From Candidatus Bathyarchaeota archaeon (GTDB lineage Archaea > Thermoproteota > Bathyarchaeia > Bathyarchaeales > Bathyarchaeaceae), in NCBI GenBank assembly GCA_030608565.1, contig JAUWDY010000006.1:1-58691 (forward strand): a stretch of DNA of 58,691 nt. Reading direction: 5' to 3'. Positions 51,607 to 58,691 of this stretch are shown here, piece after piece. The notes under the pieces are model-generated. The model had not been told where the DNA came from and did no database searches. It was given only the letters and a program-made list of their open reading frames with translations. Each line of letters begins with the position of its first letter. Position 1 is the stretch's first letter. Both the position numbers and the translations under genes were made by a program.

Positions 51607-52656
51607 ATGAGAATGATTCTTAATAGGAGAAGAGTTCTGAGTTTGGTGACCTTGGTGATTCTTGGAGTGGGATTCTCAGCCTTGCTCACCTTGCCAGCTA
51701 ATGCACAAGCACCGGTTCTAGGAATTGAAAAGTCTTCTGTTCCGGCTGGTGGGGGCACTGTGGAGCCGGGAGACACGATTACTTATACAATCACTTACAA
51801 CAATACCGGCACTGATAATACAACCAACGTAGTTATCATCGACGCAGTGCCTACTGGCACGACATATATAACTGGCACTGCCTCTGGAACTGGCACTACG
51901 ATTACATATAGCCACGACGGCGGCTCAACCTACAACTCATCGGAGACGCCACCCGTTACGCACATAAATTGGACTAGAGGCATATTGACTAATGGTACGA
52001 CTGGGCAGACGGTTTCATTCCAAGTTACAGTGAACACCCCTCTCGATAACGGAACGACTATTAACAACCAAGCAAGCATCGAAAGCGACGAGCTAGCTCC
52101 TACAGACAGCAACACTGTGACCCACTATGTCTCCTCAGCACCCATTCTAAGTATAGCCAAGACAGATGCCCCAGATCCTGTTGTGGCTGGTCAAAAGTTG
52201 ACTTACACGATCACCTACGAGAACACCGGCACCATGATAGCCAACAATGTCGTCATCACAGAAACATACGACAGCAACGTGGCTTTCGTGTCTGCCACAC
52301 CAGCTCCAGACGGCGGAACCGACAACGTATGGACCATAACAACTCTGCCCATAGACGGCCCACACACGATCACCGTCACCGTTAAGGTGGCCCCAGATCT
52401 ATCAGACAGCACAATAATGCTTAACGTCGTACAAATCGCCAGCGATGAGATAACGACGCCTGTACAAGCCACCGAAGAAACAACAGCAAACCCTCGCGAG
52501 GCCCCAGTCGGCGGACGCTTCGCCCCAGCCAATTACCTCAGAATATTAGGTGTGCTACTATGGGTGAACGCGCCTCTCATAGTGATAGCGGTTGCCGCCA
52601 CGATATCAGCCGCCATCATCGCAAGGAGGCTTAGGCACAAGAGAAAAAACGATTAA
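51607..52656 (+). CDS. DUF11-repeat surface protein with C-terminal anchor
   Basis: ATG 51607 begins MRMILNRRRVLSLVTLVILG, a signal peptide cut near PANAQA; upstream in-frame codons are antisense of the neighbouring gene. Two DUF11 beta-sandwich repeats follow: LGIEKSSVPAGGGTVEPGDT to about 180, and LSIAKTDAPDPVVAGQKLTY to about 295, each with the TITYxNTG strand. The chain is Thr-rich and probably glycosylated. A transmembrane helix (NAPLIVIAVAATISAAIIAR) and a basic tail anchor it. It is likely a surface adhesin or layer component. Confidence 0.85.
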   Translation: MRMILNRRRVLSLVTLVILGVGFSALLTLPANAQAPVLGIEKSSVPAGGGTVEPGDTITYTITYNNTGTDNTTNVVIIDAVPTGTTYITGTASGTGTTITYSHDGGSTYNSSETPPVTHINWTRGILTNGTTGQTVSFQVTVNTPLDNGTTINNQASIESDELAPTDSNTVTHYVSSAPILSIAKTDAPDPVVAGQKLTYTITYENTGTMIANNVVITETYDSNVAFVSATPAPDGGTDNVWTITTLPIDGPHTITVTVKVAPDLSDSTIMLNVVQIASDEITTPVQATEETTANPREAPVGGRFAPANYLRILGVLLWVNAPLIVIAVAATISAAIIARRLRHKRKND

Positions 52657-52702
52657 GACACTCTACTATTTTTCTGTTAGAAAAGTCTAATCGGCGATGG
52701 CT

Positions 52703-52716
52703 ACATGCATGCATGT
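52703..52716. repeat. 14-base ATGCATGC-family palindrome
   Basis: ACATGCATGCATGT reads the same on both strands. It is the longest member of the ATGCATGC palindrome family in the window. Confidence 0.7.
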
Positions 52717-53007
52717 TCTGTTAACTCTTCGGGACTTTTAGAGCGCGTGGTAACTAATTGAACTCATCTAACACGTATGACACATTCGTAAGATATTAAA
52801 GGAAATATTGTCAATTTCTCAAAAGGTGAACTGAAATGGGAAAAATCGATGCATGCATGCCAAAAACTTCATGTGACACACACTTGCTTGCTACTCACGT
52901 CCATTTTCGGTCACACCTAATTGTAGAATTGGTGTAGCAACATAAATGAACTTTGTCATCATTTTATGGTGGCTTTATGATGACTTTTGCTACAAGACCC
53001 TTATAGG

Positions 53008-53036
53008 TAGGGGGTCTAGAAAGAGAGAGATATAAG
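53008..53036 (+). promoter_or_regulatory. G-run/GAGA-run motif ahead of the MBL gene, distal copy
   Basis: TAGGGGGTCTAGA followed by AAGAGAGAGATATAAG. It is almost identical to the minus-strand copy at 11101-11125 and lies about 130 bp before the MBL hydrolase start. Confidence 0.5.
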
Positions 53037-53063
53037 AAACTATAAAAAAATTAGGGGGGGCTA

Positions 53064-53090
53064 TAGGGGGGTCTAAAGAGAGACACACGC
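53064..53090 (+). promoter_or_regulatory. G-run/GAGA-run motif ahead of the MBL gene, proximal copy
   Basis: TAGGGGGGTCTA followed by AAGAGAGACACACGC, a second copy 56 bp after the first and about 75 bp before the gene. It is preceded by TTAGGGGGGGCTA, a third partial copy. Confidence 0.5.
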
Positions 53091-53164
53091 ACACCCCACC
53101 ACAGACACAAACACCCATAAAAGAAACACATTTTAACACCAAACGTCTCTACGAGGAGATACCA

Positions 53165-53803
53165 ATGATAGTAAAGATGCTCACCCTCGGAACATTATAC
53201 ACGAACTGTTATATCGTAAGCTGCATTGAAACCAAAGAAGCACTAATCATAGACCCCGGATTCGAAGAAAAAAAAGACGCCGAAAAAGTTCTAAAAGAGG
53301 TAAAACAACAAGAGTTACACATCAAGTATGTTGTGAACACACACGGTCACCCAGACCACATAGGAGGCAACAGGATTATTAAAGAAGCAACCAACGCACT
53401 CCTCTTAATTCACGAATACGATGCACCAATGCTAACTGACACTACCGGAGGCTTGCCGAAACTGTTTGGGCTCCGCATGACGTCTCCACCAGCTGATAAA
53501 ACGCTTCATGAAGGAGACCTTATCCGATTCGGAAAAACTACGCTCAAGGTTCTTCACACACCAGGACACAGCAAAGGCAGCATATCCCTCCTAGGCGACG
53601 ATGTCATTTTCACCGGAGATACACTGTTTGCAGGGTCTATAGGCAGATACGATCTTCCAAGCGCATCCTACAAAGAAATCATACACTCCATCAAAAGACT
53701 AGCAACACTACCAGAACACGTGAAAGTGTATCCAGGACACGGCCCAACATCTACGATAGGCAAGGAGAAAAACAGTAATCCATTCCTACAAATGAGCGCA
53801 TGA
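53165..53803 (+). CDS. MBL-fold metallo-hydrolase, glyoxalase II-like
   Basis: A 212-residue metallo-beta-lactamase fold enzyme. VVNTHGHPDHIGGNRIIKEA carries the HxHxDH metal motif. TLKVLHTPGHSKGSISLL gives the next histidine, VIFTGDTLFAGSIGR the bridging Asp and VKVYPGHGPTSTIGKEK the final His. It resembles archaeal glyoxalase II-type thioester hydrolases. GAGGAG sits nine bases before the ATG. It is convergent with cofE (5-bp gap). Confidence 0.9.
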   Translation: MIVKMLTLGTLYTNCYIVSCIETKEALIIDPGFEEKKDAEKVLKEVKQQELHIKYVVNTHGHPDHIGGNRIIKEATNALLLIHEYDAPMLTDTTGGLPKLFGLRMTSPPADKTLHEGDLIRFGKTTLKVLHTPGHSKGSISLLGDDVIFTGDTLFAGSIGRYDLPSASYKEIIHSIKRLATLPEHVKVYPGHGPTSTIGKEKNSNPFLQMSA

Positions 53804-53807
53804 TCGC

Positions 53808-54584
53808 TTACAAGGTTTCCTTGAACAAATCTTCTTCCCTTGAAATACTTAGATTCTCTATCGAAAAATCCTCGCTCAGTTCAGTTCGAGTCAAGTTTTT
53901 AATAATAACTACAGGCATAGCTTCTTTCCCTTGCCCCATAACCAGCTCCGCAGCGGAAGCAATCTCATCTACTATGGCAACGTTCTTCACTTTCAATACA
54001 TAATCAAACAGATCTTTTTGACCCCGATAATCCTTGAACGGATTGATACCAGCTATCCCTATGGCGAACTCAACTTGCCCTCTTCTGAACGGACGACTGT
54101 ATGTGTCGCATATAACGACCGTTACTCTACTGCCAGTTAATTTCATGATTTCAGATCGTATTCTCTTCGCGGATTCATCAGAGTTCTTGGGCAAGAGCGC
54201 ATAAGAGTCTTCACCAGATACGTTAGATTTGTCTATTCCCGCATTTATACATATCAAGCCGCTTTCATTTTCCACAATGAGTATCTCTGGAGAAATTTTC
54301 ACAATTCTTTTTGCCTCCCGCAGCACCAACTCAACGAGCCTGGGGTCCTTTGACGTAATTTTCGCTATTTCTTTCGCTCTTTCAGACGGTTTTACGTCTT
54401 TCAACTGGAATATTCTTCCCTCTGCCTTTGACACCACTTTTTGAGCAACAGTCACAATGTCCCCATTGTCTATGGATACGCTGTTCTTTTTTGCAGTTTC
54501 AACAATTATTCTCGCTAGATTGTCTCCGGCTCTCACTAAGGGAAAACCCACAAGACCTACGATGCTGACAATTTTCGCCTGCAT
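53808..54584 (-). CDS. cofE: Coenzyme F420-0:L-glutamate ligase
   Basis: CofE adds gamma-linked glutamates to F420-0 to make coenzyme F420, using GTP. ATG 54584 (MQAKIVSIVGLVGFPLVRAG) follows GAAGGG and is preferred to the frame start at 54611. Family motifs are VRAGDNLARIIVETAK, DIVTVAQKVVSKAEGRI, VVICDTYSRPFRRGQVEFAI and GIAGINPFKDYRGQKDLFDY. The length (258) is that of the archaeal single-domain enzyme. Its presence implies F420-dependent metabolism. Confidence 0.93.
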   Translation of the reverse strand: MQAKIVSIVGLVGFPLVRAGDNLARIIVETAKKNSVSIDNGDIVTVAQKVVSKAEGRIFQLKDVKPSERAKEIAKITSKDPRLVELVLREAKRIVKISPEILIVENESGLICINAGIDKSNVSGEDSYALLPKNSDESAKRIRSEIMKLTGSRVTVVICDTYSRPFRRGQVEFAIGIAGINPFKDYRGQKDLFDYVLKVKNVAIVDEIASAAELVMGQGKEAMPVVIIKNLTRTELSEDFSIENLSISREEDLFKETL

Positions 54585-54778
54585 ATTATACCCTTCAAAC
54601 CGAGTTCGCATAATTGCCTTTTCTTATACAAGAAACTCAGTGATATATTTTCAATAATAGACTTGTAAAGGCTTGCATCAAAAAAAGAAACTGACAAAGT
54701 TGAAACTCGATTTTGTCGTGGTAAAGACGGGAAGAAAGCTTCTTAGGGCGGAACTGTGAACAAAGAAATGCTTATTTG

Positions 54779-55699
54779 ATGTGCTTCGTCAAAAACCTTG
54801 ATGCTAGCTTGAAGATTCCACTAAATCAGTTGGTTACACCCTTCAGTTTAGAGCATACTTTAAGATGTGGTCAGTCGTTTCGATGGAGAAAACTGGGCGA
54901 CTGGTGGTGTGGTGTTGTCGATGAAAAAATCGTTAAGATTAGACAGATTGCCGATAAGCTGTGGTTTCAAACTTTTCCAGAAGAAATGGATGCCGACTTT
55001 GTGAAGAATTACTTCAGGCTGGATGACAACTTACCGCACATACTGTCCCAAATCAGCAGAGATGAGCACATAAGAAGAGCTATCCAACGCTTCTCTGGGC
55101 TAAGAATCATCCGACAACAACCATGGGAATGCCTAATCTCTTATATCTGCGCAACATACAAGAACATTCCAGCAATTAAAGAAATGATTCTCAACCTATC
55201 CAAACAGTTTGGAACAAAAATAACATTTGACGACTATGATTTCTACACATTTCCCAAACCCACCGACTTGGCTAACTCAGATATCGAAGACTTGAGAAAG
55301 TGTAAGCTAGGGTTTAGGGCAAAGCGAGTTTTGAAAACCTCTAGAATTATGCACAAGGAAGAACTTGATTTGGAAGCTTTCAGAAAAACAGATTATGAAC
55401 ACGCTAGAAACGAACTCTTGTCACTGCCCGGCGTTGGACCGAAAGTTGCAGACTGCATCCTCCTCTTCTCCTTAGACAAACTCAAGGCGTTTCCCGTGGA
55501 CGTTTGGATGAAACGCATAATCCTAAAATATTATTCCCGCCATTTTGAACCTTTGTTCATCGAAAAAATCCGGAACAAAAGATCGCTTACACCTCGCGAA
55601 TATAGAGAGATTAGCTTGTTTGGACAAAGATATTTTGGGCCATACGCGGGGTATGCACAGGAGTATCTGTTCCACTACGAAAGGCACCAACCAAAATAG
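54779..55699 (+). CDS. ogg: 8-oxoguanine DNA glycosylase, OGG1 type
   Basis: Removes 8-oxoguanine from DNA and nicks the strand. The N-terminal OGG_N domain shows FSLEHTLRCGQSFRW. The HhH-GPD domain has LLSLPGVGPKVADCILLFSL, in which the lysine of GPKVADC is the catalytic nucleophile, and AFPVDVWMKRI, in which the PVDV aspartate is the general acid/base. The length (306) fits the OGG1 family rather than AGOG. ATG 54779 is chosen over TTG 54776. It is convergent with rtcB. Confidence 0.92.
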   Translation: MCFVKNLDASLKIPLNQLVTPFSLEHTLRCGQSFRWRKLGDWWCGVVDEKIVKIRQIADKLWFQTFPEEMDADFVKNYFRLDDNLPHILSQISRDEHIRRAIQRFSGLRIIRQQPWECLISYICATYKNIPAIKEMILNLSKQFGTKITFDDYDFYTFPKPTDLANSDIEDLRKCKLGFRAKRVLKTSRIMHKEELDLEAFRKTDYEHARNELLSLPGVGPKVADCILLFSLDKLKAFPVDVWMKRIILKYYSRHFEPLFIEKIRNKRSLTPREYREISLFGQRYFGPYAGYAQEYLFHYERHQPK

Positions 55700-55818
55700 A
55701 TTTTCAGGTCTTCGGCTTTTAGTGCACCGATTTTCTTCACCCTTCCATCACTCAGGTTGCCTAACAGTTGAAGTAGAAAAAAGAGGGTGGTAGGGTTCGA
55801 TGAAGAACTAAGGATGGT

Positions 55819-57303
55819 TTATCCCTTAACAACCCCTAGTGGAACCAAGCGGGCCACACGTGTTGCAATTCCAACCTTGTCACTCACTTTCGCCACTCTG
55901 TCCACATCTTTATATGCTGGGTCAGCTTCCTCGGCTAAAACAACAGAACTGGCAGCTCTAACCACGATTCCACGTTGTCCCAAAGCCTTTTTCACGTCTC
56001 CACCCCAGAACCTTCTTTTCGCAGCGGTTCGACTCATCATACGACCGGCTCCATGAGCTGTGGATCCAAATGAAACATCCATAGCTTTGGCCGTGCCAAC
56101 CATCAGCCATGAGCTGGTTCCCATGCTTCCAGGGATGAGTACAGGTTGTCCAACGTCTCGATAGTCTGCGGGAACTTCTACACGTCCGGGTCCAAACGAC
56201 CTTGTTGCTCCTTTCCTGTGAATCCAAACCTTTCTCCGTTGTCCATCTACCTTGTGCTCCTCCACTTTTGCGATGTTGTGAGCTACGTCATAGAGTAAGT
56301 GTAAGCCAAATTCGTCTGCTGGTCTTTTGAACACCTGCTCGAAGCTCTGGCGCACCCAGTGCGTAATCGCCTGTCGATTGCTGAATGCGTAGTTGACGGC
56401 ACAAGCCATGGCTTGATGGTAGTCTTCAGCCTCATTACTGGTGCCAGGTGCACAGGCGAGTTCGCGATCTGGCAAAACGATGTTATATTTATGAACTGCA
56501 CGTTCCATGACACGCAGATAGTCCGAGCATACTTGATGTCCGAATCCTCGTGAACCACAGTGAATCATAGCGGTCACCTGTCCCACATGAGTGACACCAA
56601 AAGTTTTGGCAACACGAGCATCGTAGATCTTGTCGACTTTTTGAACTTCAAGGAAGTGGTTTCCTGATCCTAGAGTGCCAACTTGAGTCAGTCCTCTTCT
56701 TTTAGCGGTGGTTGAAACCTTGTCGGGGTTTGCGATTTCCATGCACCCGTTTTCCTCACAATGTTTAACATCTTCAGGCCAGCCTAGCCCTTGATCCACA
56801 ACCCACGACACACCCTCAGCCATCAGCCGATCAAGCTCATGCGGGGTCAAGCGAAAGTCTTTTCGGCGACTGCCAAGTCCACATGGAACATTAGTGAACA
56901 TAGCATCCGTAATTTCAGCAAGTTTGGGGCGGATATCTTCTTCAGAGAGGTTTGAGATTAGCATACGAACTCCGCAGTTGATGTCGTATCCAACACCGCC
57001 GGGACTAATCACACCTTCTTTGTAGTCGGTGGCTGCAACGCCGCCGATGGGAAAGCCATATCCCTCATGGCCGTCCGGTAAAGTGATGGCGTGTTTGTAG
57101 ATGCCAGGCAGGTGGGCGACATTGGAGCACTGCTCAAGGGTTCGATCCGTTTTTATCTTTTGAAGTAGGTCTTCGTCGGCGAAGACTATGCCGGGAACTC
57201 GCATGCCGGGTTTGTATTTTTGAGGTATCCGCCAGCTGTATTCGTCGATTCTTTCAAGCGGGACTTTTGAAGGAGGTCTACGGAATCTTTTTCCCCTACT
57301 CAT
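55819..57303 (-). CDS. rtcB: RNA-splicing ligase RtcB
   Basis: RtcB joins 2',3'-cyclic phosphate and 5'-OH RNA ends in tRNA splicing. ATG 57303 (MSRGKRFRRPPSKVPLERID) is used; the frame stays open upstream to 57546 without homology. At 494 residues it is full length and has no intein. Metal-binding and guanylylation motifs are present: LPDGHEGYGFPIGGVAATDY, GYDINCGVRML, TLGSGNHFLEV, MIHCGSRGFGHQV and the final SFGSTAHGAGRMMSR with the histidine used for GMP. No archease gene is visible beside it. Confidence 0.95.
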   Translation of the reverse strand: MSRGKRFRRPPSKVPLERIDEYSWRIPQKYKPGMRVPGIVFADEDLLQKIKTDRTLEQCSNVAHLPGIYKHAITLPDGHEGYGFPIGGVAATDYKEGVISPGGVGYDINCGVRMLISNLSEEDIRPKLAEITDAMFTNVPCGLGSRRKDFRLTPHELDRLMAEGVSWVVDQGLGWPEDVKHCEENGCMEIANPDKVSTTAKRRGLTQVGTLGSGNHFLEVQKVDKIYDARVAKTFGVTHVGQVTAMIHCGSRGFGHQVCSDYLRVMERAVHKYNIVLPDRELACAPGTSNEAEDYHQAMACAVNYAFSNRQAITHWVRQSFEQVFKRPADEFGLHLLYDVAHNIAKVEEHKVDGQRRKVWIHRKGATRSFGPGRVEVPADYRDVGQPVLIPGSMGTSSWLMVGTAKAMDVSFGSTAHGAGRMMSRTAAKRRFWGGDVKKALGQRGIVVRAASSVVLAEEADPAYKDVDRVAKVSDKVGIATRVARLVPLGVVKG

Positions 57304-57484
57304 TAAATCACCTTTAATGAAGGAAGATTCTTGGTGGATATATAAACAATTTTGGTGTTTACACCAAAGGTTTGAATCTGCATGACCGCTTGAGGATGCG
57401 ACAGAAATAAACGCTTTGGAGGGTGAATACTCCTGAGTAAAGACCCGTGAAGCCTGAAGAAGAAAAATAGGGAAAGTAGAGTTC

Positions 57485-58300
57485 ATGGTAGTAGTCAAAG
57501 AAATCCTGTGTAAATCGATGCTCAGCCGATCACGTATTCCTGCCATGGACTATGCGGTCAACCCGTACAGAGGATGCGAGCACAAGTGCGTCTACTGCTA
57601 CGCACGGTTCATGAAGCGGTTTACAGGTCACCAAGAGGAGTGGGGTGAATTTGTCGACGTGAAGATCAATGCGCCTCAAGTTTTAGCTCGAGAGCTTTCC
57701 AAGAAGGCTAAGGGACTTGTATATTTGAGCTCGGTCACCGATCCATATCAGCCTCTGGAGAAAAAGTACGAATTGACTAGGAAATGTCTGCAAAAACTGT
57801 TGGCACACAGTTTTCCCATAACCATTCAAACCAAGTCGTCGCTTGTTTTGAGAGATATCGACATGCTTGCCAAGTTCCCAGAGTGCGACGTAGGCTTCAC
57901 CATCACCTCAGTTAACGACGAAGTAAGAAAGAAGTATGAACAGCGTTCATCTCCAGTAGAGGAGCGACTGACCGCCCTAGAAGAGCTTCACGACCGAAAA
58001 ATAATGACATACGCTTTTCTAGGACCTATGTTGCCACATATCACAGACAACGACGAAAGCCTCCGCACCATGATTCAAAACCTCGCTCGAGTGAAAGTGG
58101 ACTATGTCATGGTAGATCGCCTCAACATGCGCTGGGGCGTGTGGCCTTCTGTCATCAGCTTTCTGAAGCAGCACTATCCGGAGTTGATACCGGAGTACAA
58201 GAACGTATTCTGGTCTAGAAACGATTACTTTAAAAAAGTGAAATTGAAAATCTTGAAGTTATGCGATGAATACGGCGTTAGATGCGAATTTTGCTTTTAG
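57485..58300 (+). CDS. Radical SAM protein, SPL-like (COG1533 type)
   Basis: A 271-residue radical SAM protein. VNPYRGCEHKCVYCYARFMK carries the CX3CX2C cluster motif in the NPYxGC form typical of spore-photoproduct-lyase-related COG1533 proteins. LVYLSSVTDPYQPLEKKYEL and ITIQTKSSLVLRDIDML are family motifs. A C-terminal FSRND-like WSRNDYFKKV and CEYG-type cysteine pair (CDEYGVRCEFC) follow. The reaction is unknown. It is divergent from rtcB. Confidence 0.85.
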   Translation: MVVVKEILCKSMLSRSRIPAMDYAVNPYRGCEHKCVYCYARFMKRFTGHQEEWGEFVDVKINAPQVLARELSKKAKGLVYLSSVTDPYQPLEKKYELTRKCLQKLLAHSFPITIQTKSSLVLRDIDMLAKFPECDVGFTITSVNDEVRKKYEQRSSPVEERLTALEELHDRKIMTYAFLGPMLPHITDNDESLRTMIQNLARVKVDYVMVDRLNMRWGVWPSVISFLKQHYPELIPEYKNVFWSRNDYFKKVKLKILKLCDEYGVRCEFCF

Positions 58301-58691
58301 AATGGGTTTCAGAAAATCTCTTGAAGTATCCAATGAAGCCTTGAACGTCCCGTGCTCTGAACTCCCTGAATACTACATGATTATCAACAAAATCATCCAC
58401 TTGCCTCATCGAAGCATCATTTTCCAAAACTCTTTCATAAATAGTCGCAAACTTTTCCCCACATTTCACTCCATCAGAGATAATTTCTCCCCACAGTTTC
58501 AGTTGAGCTGTGTAAGCTTTCAGTTTCCTAACCGCGTCATCTGCTGGACCAAAATGCGAATAATACAGTTTTTCGGGTGCCATTTCGACCAGTCGACTGA
58601 TTGAAGTCAGGGTCTTTTCGAGATGGAAGGGTGGAGGAGTAGTAGGTATCACTACGCCAACTTTGCTTAGATATATTCCAGCTGTGTCGCC
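58278..58691 (-). CDS. MBL-fold metallo-hydrolase, C-terminal part, cut by window edge
   Basis: The minus-strand frame is open to the right edge, beginning GDTAGIYLSKVGVVIPTTPP, which holds the GDTAG motif of MBL-fold enzymes, and LYYSHFGPADDAVRKLKAYT with the final metal-binding histidine. The C-terminal 90 residues are helical (LWGEIISDGVKCGEKFATIY). Only the last 137 residues are in the window. It overlaps the radical SAM gene end by 23 bp. The substrate is unknown. Confidence 0.75.
   Translation of the reverse strand, partial: GDTAGIYLSKVGVVIPTTPPPFHLEKTLTSISRLVEMAPEKLYYSHFGPADDAVRKLKAYTAQLKLWGEIISDGVKCGEKFATIYERVLENDASMRQVDDFVDNHVVFREFRARDVQGFIGYFKRFSETHSKSKIRI

Larger units (their letters stand above)
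52657..53164. other. 508-bp intergenic region with palindromes and G-run motifs
   Basis: It holds ACATGCATGCATGT (52703-52716), a 14-base perfect palindrome, ATGCATGCATGC (52849-52860), TTTTGCTACAAGA (52985-52997) and two G-run/GAGA motifs ahead of the MBL gene. An ATG at about 52836 after GGTGAA opens a 33-codon frame that crosses one palindrome; it is too short to call. No other gene is seen. Confidence 0.45.

Noticed and set aside
57304-57546. 81-residue N-terminal extension of RtcB
   Set aside because: RtcB homology starts at MSRGKRF; the extension overlaps the divergent radical SAM gene.

Overview
The window is archaeal chromosome carrying part of an integrated mobile element. Archaeal markers are a split class I fumarase, Trm1, RNase HII, fibrillarin with Nop5, a THEP1-type NTPase, coenzyme F420 ligase CofE, an archaeal IleRS, RtcB and an OGG1-type glycosylase. 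Genes start either with GGAGG/GGTGAGGTG-type Shine-Dalgarno sites or close behind TATA boxes. GTG and TTG starts are common. The gene set fits Bathyarchaeia or a related Thermoproteota lineage; that placement is inference, because no rRNA or tRNA gene is present.

Region 1 (1 to about 8.4 kb) looks like the right part of an integrated plasmid or virus. It has a leftward block (unknown partial gene, two tiny zinc-ribbon proteins, a HEPN/Apea-like protein, a PD-(D/E)XK nuclease and two small helix-turn-helix-like proteins). A divergent promoter region separates it from a rightward run of nine tiny, stop/start-overlapping genes, five of which end in or consist of a zinc ribbon. A 670-bp non-coding region and an inward-facing tyrosine recombinase follow. 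No capsid, portal or replication gene is recognisable, so its type is open.

Region 2 (8.5-28.9 kb) is core metabolism and information processing: fumarase alpha and beta (separated by an opposed radical-SAM gene), an EamA transporter, AlaX, GNAT, Trm1, THEP1, RNase HII, an archaeal HTH regulator, the C/D-box RNP pair fibrillarin/Nop5, PyrD/PyrK, a nitroreductase, IleRS, an HExxH protein and a site-2 protease. Near 15.68 kb the 3' remnants of a rhomboid gene and an MFS transporter meet back to back at a GCATGCATGC palindrome.

Region 3 (29-52.7 kb) is a cell-surface province: secreted or membrane-anchored proteins (a dockerin-like protein, a collagen-like pilin-like protein, a 1152-residue secreted protein, DNRLRE and DUF11 proteins) flank a rightward glycosylation cluster of a GT2, three GT4s, a GT-C membrane protein with an added C-terminal domain, and two methyltransferases. 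This probably builds the glycan of the surface layer. Intergenic DNA here is long and carries ATGCATGC palindromes, GTTAC-rich DNA, GTATACGAA repeats and paired TTTTGCTACCA/GTTACAC sites.

Region 4 (53-58.7 kb) returns to housekeeping: an MBL hydrolase, CofE, OGG1, RtcB, an SPL-like radical-SAM protein and a partial second MBL protein. A short G-run plus GAGA-run motif (TAGGGGG-TCTA then AGAGAGAGA) lies about 80-180 bp ahead of four unrelated housekeeping genes, always pointing toward the gene.
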